NCBI GenBank assembly: GCA_903831165.1
Contig: CAIKWV010000148.1
Coordinates: forward strand, 1 to 12,437
Reading direction: 5' to 3'
DNA from: an uncultured cyanobacterium
GTDB lineage: Bacteria; Cyanobacteriota; Cyanobacteriia; PCC-6307; Cyanobiaceae
Length of the DNA: 12,437 bases
A model generated the notes under the pieces. That model ran no database searches. It was not told the origin of the DNA and saw nothing but the letters and a program-made list of their open reading frames with translations. This document shows, in pieces, positions 7,190 to 12,437 of the stretch. Within the stretch, counting starts at the first letter, position 1; each line of letters starts with the position of its first letter. The translations under genes were made by a program, and so were the position numbers.

Positions 7190-7969
7190 GTGATCCGGTA
7201 CTCCCCCAGCCTGTCCTCCAGCACCGCCTTCGCGCCGCCAGCGGCCTTACCCCTGCCCCCCCTCCCGGTGGCCAGGCCCGCTGGCACCGAAATCAGGACG
7301 GTCCTGGCCACAGCCACCAGCGACTGGTTGCTGATCATGGCGGCGGCCTTGCTGGTGACGGTGCCGGTGTTTCTGCAGGCCCCCTGGGTGCGCATCGCCC
7401 CCGCCAGCGCCGTGCTGTTCACGGCCCCACTGCTGGCGCTCGGGATCCTGCTGGAGCGCCATCGGCGCCAAACCTGGTCACAACTGGGCGTGCTGCTGGT
7501 GGGTTTCAGCGGCAGCTGGCTGGCTGGCTGCCTGTTCTGGGGCTGGTGCCGGCTGCACCCGATCTGGCATCTGCCGATTGAGGCCTTCGCCCTGCCCCTC
7601 GCCCTGGCTGGTCTGGGCAGCCGCTGGCGCCTGGCCGGTGCTTTTTATCTGGCTTCCCTGCTCGGCACCGCTGCCACCGATGGAGTGATGGCCCTTACGG
7701 GCGTGATGCCTCTGTGGCCCCAGGTGGTCGGGGCGCCTCTTGAGCAGGCCGGCCCCCTGCTGCAACAGGCCGCCCAGATGGTGATGCAGCCGCTGCCCCT
7801 GCTGACGATCGCTCTGGCAGCCACCATGCTCGGCCTGACCTGTCTGAAGCTGTGGCAGCGGGGCGGGCTCTGGCGGGTGAGTGCTGCCGCTCTTGCCACC
7901 ACCCTGGCGGTGGATGGCCTGTTTTTGGCCGCAGCCCTGCTGGCCCCAAGCCTCAGCGGTCTGATCTGA
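7190..7969 (+). CDS. DUF3120 membrane protein
   Basis: A multi-pass membrane protein of a family I recognise as cyanobacterial DUF3120; the function is unknown. Hydrophobic segments include LLIMAAALLVTVPVFLQAPW, ASAVLFTAPLLALGILLE, LGVLLVGFSGSWLAGCLFWG, LAGAFYLASLLGTAATDGVM and a C-terminal ALATTLAVDGLFLAAALLAP. The frame is open from ATG 7124 (281 residues), but codons 7124-7189 often end in A or T, unlike the genes here, whereas GC-ending codons dominate from GTG 7190 onward. I therefore prefer GTG 7190 (259 residues); GTG 7268 (233 residues) is also possible. No start has a clear ribosome site. The later start leaves about 95 bases between this gene and the divergent uppP for promoters. 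psbU follows on the same strand after 194 bases. Confidence 0.8.
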   Translation: MIRYSPSLSSSTAFAPPAALPLPPLPVARPAGTEIRTVLATATSDWLLIMAAALLVTVPVFLQAPWVRIAPASAVLFTAPLLALGILLERHRRQTWSQLGVLLVGFSGSWLAGCLFWGWCRLHPIWHLPIEAFALPLALAGLGSRWRLAGAFYLASLLGTAATDGVMALTGVMPLWPQVVGAPLEQAGPLLQQAAQMVMQPLPLLTIALAATMLGLTCLKLWQRGGLWRVSAAALATTLAVDGLFLAAALLAPSLSGLI

Positions 7970-7971
7970 TC

Positions 7972-7985
7972 GGCGCTTCAGCGCC
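7972..7985 (+). other. Small hairpin after the DUF3120 gene
   Basis: A perfect inverted repeat, GGCGCT-TC-AGCGCC, begins two bases after the stop codon of the DUF3120 gene. The loop is only two bases and no T run follows, so it is at best a weak transcript end or an RNA-stabilising hairpin. Confidence 0.3.
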
Positions 7986-8152
7986 AGGCTGTTCTGAAGA
8001 TCTGCAAAAGCCGGGGAACCGTCCAGGATCAAGCGGGCAGGCTTCTGTAACGTTGGCTCGGATTTGCTGGTCTTCGACCGGCAAGCCTCCACCGGGAACG
8101 CCCGCCGACCATCAAGGCGTCGTTTCCTCCACCCCAAAGTTCTCTCTCCGAC

Positions 8153-8156
8153 GGAG
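8153..8156 (+). promoter_or_regulatory. Ribosome binding site of psbU
   Basis: GGAG seven bases before ATG 8164 fixes the psbU start within a frame that is open from 7852. Confidence 0.6.
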
Positions 8157-8163
8157 TGACGTG

Positions 8164-8541
8164 ATGAAGCGGCTGTTTGCCTGGATCATGAGTGGTGTGG
8201 TGATGGCCGGTCTGCTCGTGAGCCTGGTGCTGCCGGCTCCCGCCCTCGCCGACCAGCGCCGCAACAGCGCTGACGACAAAATCGCCGAGCGGGCCGGCAA
8301 GGTTGATCTCAACAACTGCTCGGTGCGCCGCTTCCAGCAGTATCCCGGCATGTACCCAACCCTGGCCGGAAAGATCGTGCTGGGCGGTCCCTACACCAGC
8401 GTCGATGACGTGCTCAACCTGGACCTGACCGACCGCCAGAAGGAGCTGTTCGACAAGTACAAGGAGAACTTCACCGTCACCGCCCCTTCGATCGCCCTGA
8501 ACGAGGGCTTTGATCGGATCAACGACGGCCAGTACCGCTGA
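8164..8541 (+). CDS. psbU: Photosystem II 12 kDa extrinsic protein PsbU
   Basis: PsbU is a lumenal extrinsic subunit of cyanobacterial photosystem II that caps and stabilises the oxygen-evolving Mn4CaO5 cluster together with PsbO and PsbV. The precursor is 125 residues. A Sec signal peptide (KR, then a hydrophobic core, then PAPALA-DQ) should be cut after Ala 29, leaving a mature chain of about 96 residues, as expected. The mature part contains the double helix-hairpin-helix style core KVDLNNCSVRRFQQYPGMYP, then AGKIVLGGPYTSVDDVLNL and LTDRQKELFDKYKENF. ATG 8164 is supported by GGAG seven bases upstream and by the signal peptide; the overlapping GTG 8161 and the long upstream open frame are rejected. 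An intrinsic terminator follows 54 bases downstream, so it is probably transcribed as a short unit, possibly with read-in from DUF3120. Confidence 0.97.
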   Translation: MKRLFAWIMSGVVMAGLLVSLVLPAPALADQRRNSADDKIAERAGKVDLNNCSVRRFQQYPGMYPTLAGKIVLGGPYTSVDDVLNLDLTDRQKELFDKYKENFTVTAPSIALNEGFDRINDGQYR

Positions 8542-8595
8542 GGCTCCGGCATCCCTGGGTCCCCCAGCATCCCGGTCGCCCATTTCCAGGGTCAG

Positions 8596-8621
8596 GCCGC
8601 CGGTATCTCCGGCGGCTTTTT
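8596..8621 (+). terminator. Rho-independent terminator after psbU
   Basis: A perfect 8-bp stem (GCCGCCGG at 8596-8603 with CCGGCGGC at 8609-8616), a five-base loop TATCT and a run of five T (8617-8621). It lies between the psbU stop and nadB and separates the two transcripts. It is the clearest intrinsic terminator in the window. Confidence 0.92.
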
Positions 8622-8627
8622 CATGTG

Positions 8628-8654
8628 TTGACGATCACCCATGTCCCATAGGCT
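8628..8654 (+). promoter_or_regulatory. Possible nadB promoter
   Basis: TTGACG at 8628-8633 matches five of six bases of the sigma-70 -35 box. TAGGCT at 8649-8654 is a poor -10 candidate at a short 15-base spacing. The position, just after the psbU terminator and about 20 bases before the nadB start, is sensible. The call rests on the -35 match and is tentative. Confidence 0.3.
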
Positions 8655-8675
8655 CATCAGCCCAGCGGACAGGCG

Positions 8676-10376
8676 ATGGCATCGGCACCAGTCCTGGCGG
8701 CCCCGGATGCCGCATCCCCAGCGGCGCCCCTGCCAGGCCAGTGGGATGTGGTCGTCGTGGGCAGCGGTGCCGCCGGCCTGATGACCTGCCTGGCCCTGCC
8801 CCGGGACCTGAGGGTGCTGCTGCTCAGCAAAGAAAGTGGTCCGCCCTCCGCCAGCCGCTGGGCCCAGGGCGGCATCGCCGCGGTGACCGGCCGCGAGGAC
8901 AGCTTTCAGAGCCACATTGAGGACACCCTGAAAGCCGGAGCGGGCCTCTGCGATCGGGAGGCCGTGGAGATGCTGGTGCGCCAGGCGCCGGCCTGCGTGG
9001 AGGAACTACTGCGGCTGGGCATGGATTTTGATCGCCAGGGTCAGGAGCTGAGCACCACCCTGGAGGCGGCCCACAGTCATCGCCGCGTGCTGCACGCCCA
9101 GGACCGCACCGGCGGCGCCCTGGTGGACGCCCTGGAACGGGAGGTGCTGCGGCGACCCGCTCTGGTGCAGCGCAAGGGGATGCAGGCCTTGCAGCTGTGG
9201 ATGGAAGCCGGTCGCTGCGTCGGACTGCAGGTGCTCGATGGCAGCCGCGTGCGCTGGCTGCGCTGCGGCGCGGTGGTGCTGGCCAGTGGGGGCGGCGGCC
9301 ATCTGTTCGCCCACACCACCAACCCCACCCAGGCCACCGGCGATGGCGTGGCCATGGCCTGGAGTGCCGGGGCGGAGGTGCGGGACCTGGAATTCGTGCA
9401 ATTCCATCCCACCGCCCTGATGCTGCCGGGGGCACCCCACTTTCTAATCTCGGAGGCGGTGCGGGGCGAGGGGGCGCGGCTGCGGGACAGCGCCGGCCGC
9501 AGCCCGGTGGCCGATCTGTCGGGCGGCGATCTCGCCCCCCGCGACAAGGTGAGTCGGGCCCTGGCCCGCTGCATGCAGGCCCAGGCGGTCGATCACCTCT
9601 GGCTAGACCTGCGGCCGGTCGGACGCGAACGCCTGGAGCGCCAATTCCCGACGATTCTGGGGCGCTGCCGCAACTTGGGACTGGAGCCGACGGAGCAACC
9701 GATCCCTGTGGCGCCGGCGGCCCACTACTGGATGGGCGGCATCGCCACCGATCTGGGGGCTGCCACCAGCCTGCCGGGGCTCTACGCCGTGGGCGAGGTG
9801 GCCTGCACCGGCGTCCATGGCGCCAATCGGCTGGCCAGCAACTCGCTGATGGAATGCCTGGTGTTCGCCCGGCAACTGGCTGCGATCCAACTGCAACCGC
9901 TGCCGCCCCAGGCCCCGGAGGGGCCCGATCGAGGCTGGAGTGACCCCAGCGGTGGGGCGCTGCTGGATCCAAGCCAGGCCATCGCCCAGCTGCGCCAGCT
10001 GTGCTGGACCGTGGCCGGGGTGGAACGTCAGGCCAGCCACCTCGCTCCGGCCCTGGCCGAGGTGAGCGTGCGTCTGGCCGAGCACCGCCACAGCGCCCTG
10101 CTCCGGGCCTGCCATGACCTGGAACCAGGCCAGAACCTGGAGCTGACCCCCTCCCAGCGCCAGTCCCTGCTGGGCCAGCAGAACCTGCATCAGCGTCTGG
10201 TCCTCGCCAGGCTGCTGATGGAGGCCGCCCTGTTCCGCACCGAGAGTCGCGGCGGCCACTTCCGCACCGATGCGCCAGCCAGCGCCTCCTACTGGCGGCG
10301 GCATACCGTGCAGCGCCGTGGCGCCCGGCCGCAGACGGCGGCGGTCTCCGATCAAGCCCAGCAGAAACCCGGCTGA
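8676..10376 (+). CDS. nadB: L-aspartate oxidase NadB
   Basis: This FAD enzyme oxidises L-aspartate to iminoaspartate, which quinolinate synthase NadA uses for de novo NAD synthesis. The 566-residue chain has the dinucleotide motif VVVVGSGAAGL (25-35), SRWAQGGIAAV (60-70) and the HSHRRVLHAQDRTGG segment typical of the fumarate reductase/NadB flavoprotein group. Further conserved segments are TGDGVAMAWSAGAEVRDLEF, VQFHPTAL and APRDKVSRAL. HYWMGGIATD near 349-358 carries the active-site His, and GEVACTGVHGANRLASNSLM around 372-391 carries the substrate-binding Arg. The C-terminal helical domain runs to FRTESRGGHFRTDAP (RGGHxR motif). Length is normal and all key residues are present. Start ATG 8676 has a weak purine-rich upstream site (GGACAGG). 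A tail of about 30 residues after the conserved end is variable. nadA is not in the window. Confidence 0.96.
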   Translation: MASAPVLAAPDAASPAAPLPGQWDVVVVGSGAAGLMTCLALPRDLRVLLLSKESGPPSASRWAQGGIAAVTGREDSFQSHIEDTLKAGAGLCDREAVEMLVRQAPACVEELLRLGMDFDRQGQELSTTLEAAHSHRRVLHAQDRTGGALVDALEREVLRRPALVQRKGMQALQLWMEAGRCVGLQVLDGSRVRWLRCGAVVLASGGGGHLFAHTTNPTQATGDGVAMAWSAGAEVRDLEFVQFHPTALMLPGAPHFLISEAVRGEGARLRDSAGRSPVADLSGGDLAPRDKVSRALARCMQAQAVDHLWLDLRPVGRERLERQFPTILGRCRNLGLEPTEQPIPVAPAAHYWMGGIATDLGAATSLPGLYAVGEVACTGVHGANRLASNSLMECLVFARQLAAIQLQPLPPQAPEGPDRGWSDPSGGALLDPSQAIAQLRQLCWTVAGVERQASHLAPALAEVSVRLAEHRHSALLRACHDLEPGQNLELTPSQRQSLLGQQNLHQRLVLARLLMEAALFRTESRGGHFRTDAPASASYWRRHTVQRRGARPQTAAVSDQAQQKPG

Positions 10377-10921
10377 AGCCGGCGTGGTGCCTTGGAATAG
10401 CTGGTGAATGGCTTGCGGGATGGTGTCGTTCGCCCCTCGCACCAGCGCCCAGTGGATCTGGAACGGCGCAAGCCTGGGAACCGAGCCCGGTGGAGCGGTT
10501 GGTGCGGGCCGCGGTTGTGGCGGCAACGGCGGGATCGCCTGAGCAAGCAGCCCATACCGATGGACGGGGCTACCCGCAGGAGCCCATGGAGGGACGCCAT
10601 CGGGGTGGGAAAGCCAGCGCCACGGCGGCGGGCTCTCCGGCAGCAGGCGCGGTCCAGGATTTAACCATCGATCCGACGGCTGGAGGTCCGCGATCGATCG
10701 CCGCAGCCCCCCGGGCATGCAGGTCGGGGCGAAGCGTGCAATCGACGCCCGGCCCTGGCCCCAGGGCCCAGGCGCCTCAATCACACGGGGGTCTCAGCCA
10801 GCGGGGGACTGGCACCGGAGGCCGGTGCTGCGGTCCGGGCCGCTCGCCTCCGAGGTCTCTGGGGGCAGCGCAGCCGCCCACCTCCGATTCAGCGCCCTGG
10901 AACGGATCCGACCGCGGACGG
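10377..10921. other. Intergenic gap with no convincing gene
   Basis: 545 bases between nadB and the convergent VKOR gene. Frames stay open because of high GC, but the translations are low-complexity Pro/Ala/Gly/Arg sequence. The minus-strand continuation of the nadB antisense frame (from 10784) is an example; I recognise no family in it. A perfect hairpin GCACCGG-AGG-CCGGTGC lies at 10812-10828, without a T run. No tRNA, small-RNA hallmark or repeat array was visible. It could be decayed coding sequence or a long 3' region of either gene. Confidence 0.5.
10812..10828. repeat. Perfect 7-bp inverted repeat in the nadB-VKOR gap
   Basis: GCACCGG and CCGGTGC flank a three-base loop. It lies between two convergent genes and could form a stable RNA hairpin in either direction, but neither side has a T run. 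It may be a factor-dependent or non-canonical transcript end; this is only a suggestion. Confidence 0.35.
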
Positions 10922-11839
10922 TCAGCCCCCCTTGTAACCGCTCATCTCCGCCAGCTTGGCCAAAGGCTTGACGCCGGAATCGATCTTGCCGTTGATCTCC
11001 CAGGACGGGTAACCCTCGATCTTCTTGGAATTGCACAGCGCCGTCTGGCTGTTGTGACCATCCGGAGCGCACTCGATGATCGTGAGCTTCTCGGTGGCCT
11101 GCTTGCCGAACAGCTCCTTCTGTTCGTGGCAGTGAGGGCACCAGTAAGCCGTGTACATCTTGGCTCCCACCTTGGTGAGGTACTCAGCCAGGGCCAGGGT
11201 CGCCGGGGTGCTGGCGGTCGTCACCGGAATCGGCATCCCTTTGCCGACAGACTGCACCGGCCGGCCCACGGCCGTGGACCAGCCCAGGCCCAGGACGGTG
11301 ACCAGCAGGGCCACCATCACACCCCGAAAGATCAACTGCCCCCGGTCATTCCATTCATGGCCGATCAAGCTGAGCACCAGCAGCGACAGGCTCAGAACTG
11401 CCGAGAGCACGCAGAACGGGCAGAAGGCGTGGATGCGGAAGAGCATCAGGCCCATCAGCAGCAGGCTGAACACCGCCATGCCCGTGCTGACCAGAAACAG
11501 CCCCCACCAGCTGCGCTCGTTCAAGCTGCTGCCGCTCTCGCCCTTGAACACCAGCGGCACCAGGGCCAGCAGCAGCACGGCCAGATAGGCCAGGCAGCCG
11601 AACAGGGACAGGGGCTGGCCGAACAGCGAACCCCAGACACTGTTGAGAACCTTGTCGCAGTCACCGCCGCCACCGGGGCAGAGCAAGGGACCCAGCAGGC
11701 CCCAGCGCTTGAGGGTGATCGAGCCCGTATCGAGGGCACCGATCGTGGCCAGCACGGCCATCACGATCCGCACCCAGCGGCGGCCAGGCTCACTGCGACG
11801 ACGGGTGTTAAGGCGATCGGCCAGACGGGTGGAGGTCAC
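10922..11839 (-). CDS. VKOR-thioredoxin fusion, disulfide-forming enzyme
   Basis: A bacterial homologue of vitamin K epoxide reductase fused to a thioredoxin-like domain. It passes electrons from lumenal or periplasmic protein thiols to quinone and so makes disulfide bonds. From GTG 11839 (305 residues), the VKOR domain spans about 22-190 with four or five membrane helices. It contains the loop pair Cys 54/Cys 61 ([13 protein letters not shown]) and the quinone-side pair Cys 140/143 (AFCPFCVLS). The thioredoxin-like domain (about 210-305) carries YWCPHCHEQ with Cys 234/237 and an extra pair, Cys 257/269, all as in the crystallised Synechococcus enzyme. The frame is open up to 11998, but that extension overlaps rimO and lacks family sequence, so GTG 11839 or GTG 11845 is preferred. 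It is convergent to nadB and divergent from rimO (91 bases apart). The plant homologue LTO1 oxidises photosystem II lumenal proteins; a similar role here is inferred. Confidence 0.94.
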   Translation of the reverse strand: MTSTRLADRLNTRRRSEPGRRWVRIVMAVLATIGALDTGSITLKRWGLLGPLLCPGGGGDCDKVLNSVWGSLFGQPLSLFGCLAYLAVLLLALVPLVFKGESGSSLNERSWWGLFLVSTGMAVFSLLLMGLMLFRIHAFCPFCVLSAVLSLSLLVLSLIGHEWNDRGQLIFRGVMVALLVTVLGLGWSTAVGRPVQSVGKGMPIPVTTASTPATLALAEYLTKVGAKMYTAYWCPHCHEQKELFGKQATEKLTIIECAPDGHNSQTALCNSKKIEGYPSWEINGKIDSGVKPLAKLAEMSGYKGG

Positions 11840-11930
11840 AGGCACGGGCAGGACTGGCAGGATTCTCGCAGCCACGACGGCGCTTCGCCCCAGATTGCAT
11901 AGGGTGGGCCTCTGGCTCCGACTGCGCTCC

Positions 11931-12437
11931 ATGGGATTGCCCACCATCGCCTTTGCCCATCTGGGCTGCGAAAAGAACCGGGTGGACACCGAGCACATGC
12001 TCGGCCTGCTGGCTGAGGCGGGCTACGGCGTCAGCGCCGATGAACGGGAGGCGTCGGTGGTGGTGGTCAACACCTGCAGCTTCATCCAGGACGCCCGCGA
12101 GGAGTCGGTGCGCACCCTGGTGGAACTGGCGGAACAGGGGAAGGAACTGATCATCGCCGGCTGCCTGGCCCAGCACTTCCAGCAGGAGCTGCTCGAATCC
12201 CTGCCGGAAGCGAAGGCGATCGTCGGCACCGGCGACTACCAGCACATCGTTGAGGTGCTGCAACGGGTGGAGGCCGGCGAGCGGGTGAACCGGGTCAGCG
12301 CCGAGCCCACCTTCGTGGGCGACGAACACCTGCCCCGCTACCGCACCACCTCCGAGGCGGTGGCCTACCTGAAGGTGGCCGAAGGCTGCGACTACCGCTG
12401 CGCCTTCTGCATCATTCCGAAATTGCGCGGCAACCAG
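11931..12437 (+). CDS. rimO: Ribosomal protein S12 methylthiotransferase RimO, 5' part
   Basis: RimO is a radical SAM enzyme with two 4Fe-4S clusters that methylthiolates the conserved Asp of ribosomal protein S12. The window ends after 169 codons with the frame still open, so the rest of the radical SAM barrel and the TRAM domain are cut off. The visible part has the N-terminal UPF0004 domain with its three cluster cysteines, Cys 13 ([15 protein letters not shown]), Cys 49 ([16 protein letters not shown]) and Cys 78 (IIAGCLAQ). The radical SAM motif [15 protein letters not shown] follows (Cys 153, 157 and 160). [10 protein letters not shown] and the [10 protein letters not shown] segment are typical of RimO rather than MiaB. 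ATG 11931 directly precedes the conserved [10 protein letters not shown] start; an in-frame GTG at 11904 is an alternative. Confidence 0.96.
   Translation, partial: MGLPTIAFAHLGCEKNRVDTEHMLGLLAEAGYGVSADEREASVVVVNTCSFIQDAREESVRTLVELAEQGKELIIAGCLAQHFQQELLESLPEAKAIVGTGDYQHIVEVLQRVEAGERVNRVSAEPTFVGDEHLPRYRTTSEAVAYLKVAEGCDYRCAFCIIPKLRGNQ

Noticed and set aside
7852..8163. Upstream part of the open frame that contains psbU
   Set aside because: It overlaps the end of DUF3120 and precedes a perfect signal peptide start with a ribosome site at 8153-8156, so it is not part of the protein.
10688..10703. GCGATCGATCGC palindromic stretch as a regulatory site or HIP1 element
   Set aside because: It is not an exact HIP1 octamer and is an expected product of GATC/CGATCG-rich cyanobacterial sequence; no further support.
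9603..10784. 393-codon open frame on - antisense to the nadB end and the following gap
   Set aside because: Most of it mirrors nadB. The unique part (10377-10784) is low-complexity Pro/Ala-rich and matches nothing I recognise. It is kept only as a question under the 545-base gap.
10490..11902. 470-codon open frame on + antisense to VKOR
   Set aside because: Gln/His/Gly-rich mirror of the VKOR gene, with no motif and no plausible start.
11840..11998. N-terminal extension of the VKOR frame to 11998
   Set aside because: It would overlap the rimO start and adds about 53 residues with no hydrophobic or family character; GTG 11839 or GTG 11845 fits the family better.

Overview
The window looks like chromosomal core sequence from a GC-rich cyanobacterium of the Synechococcus/Cyanobium (alpha-cyanobacterial) type. 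The evidence is an intact psbU (a photosystem II extrinsic subunit specific to oxygenic phototrophs and, as far as I recall, missing from Prochlorococcus), a cyanobacteria-type radical SAM/PDZ/DUF512 protein, a DUF3120 membrane protein, a PucC-like (BCD family) transporter, and a VKOR-thioredoxin fusion of the type crystallised from Synechococcus. GC content and GC at third codon positions are high. I see no mobile element, tRNA, rRNA, CRISPR array or phage gene. Layout: positions 1-306 carry no recognisable gene. At 307-828 (+) lies a VOC/glyoxalase-family gene broken by two compensating single-base frameshifts. From 7094 down to 825 (-) runs a tightly packed block, probably one operon: uppP, then the PDZ-radical SAM protein, then a TolC-type outer-membrane protein, then the BCD-family MFS transporter, then an inositol-monophosphatase-family phosphatase. 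Spacings are 59, 27 and 11 bases, and the last pair overlaps by ATGA. Divergent from uppP on the + strand are DUF3120, psbU (followed by a clear intrinsic terminator) and nadB. About 545 bases without a convincing gene follow. Then comes the VKOR-Trx gene (-), and divergent from it rimO (+), which is cut by the window end. Functionally the minus-strand block is mostly envelope related: lipid-carrier recycling by UppP, an outer-membrane efflux channel and an inner-membrane carrier. It also holds one conserved but uncharacterised radical SAM enzyme. The plus-strand genes are housekeeping: photosystem II assembly (psbU), NAD biosynthesis (nadB) and ribosomal protein S12 methylthiolation (rimO). 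VKOR supplies disulfide formation on the lumenal/periplasmic side. I do not find a clearly new multi-gene system here. The points most worth a second look are the frame-restored VOC pseudogene, the uncharacterised radical SAM protein and PucC-like carrier inside an envelope operon, and the empty stretch between nadB and VKOR.
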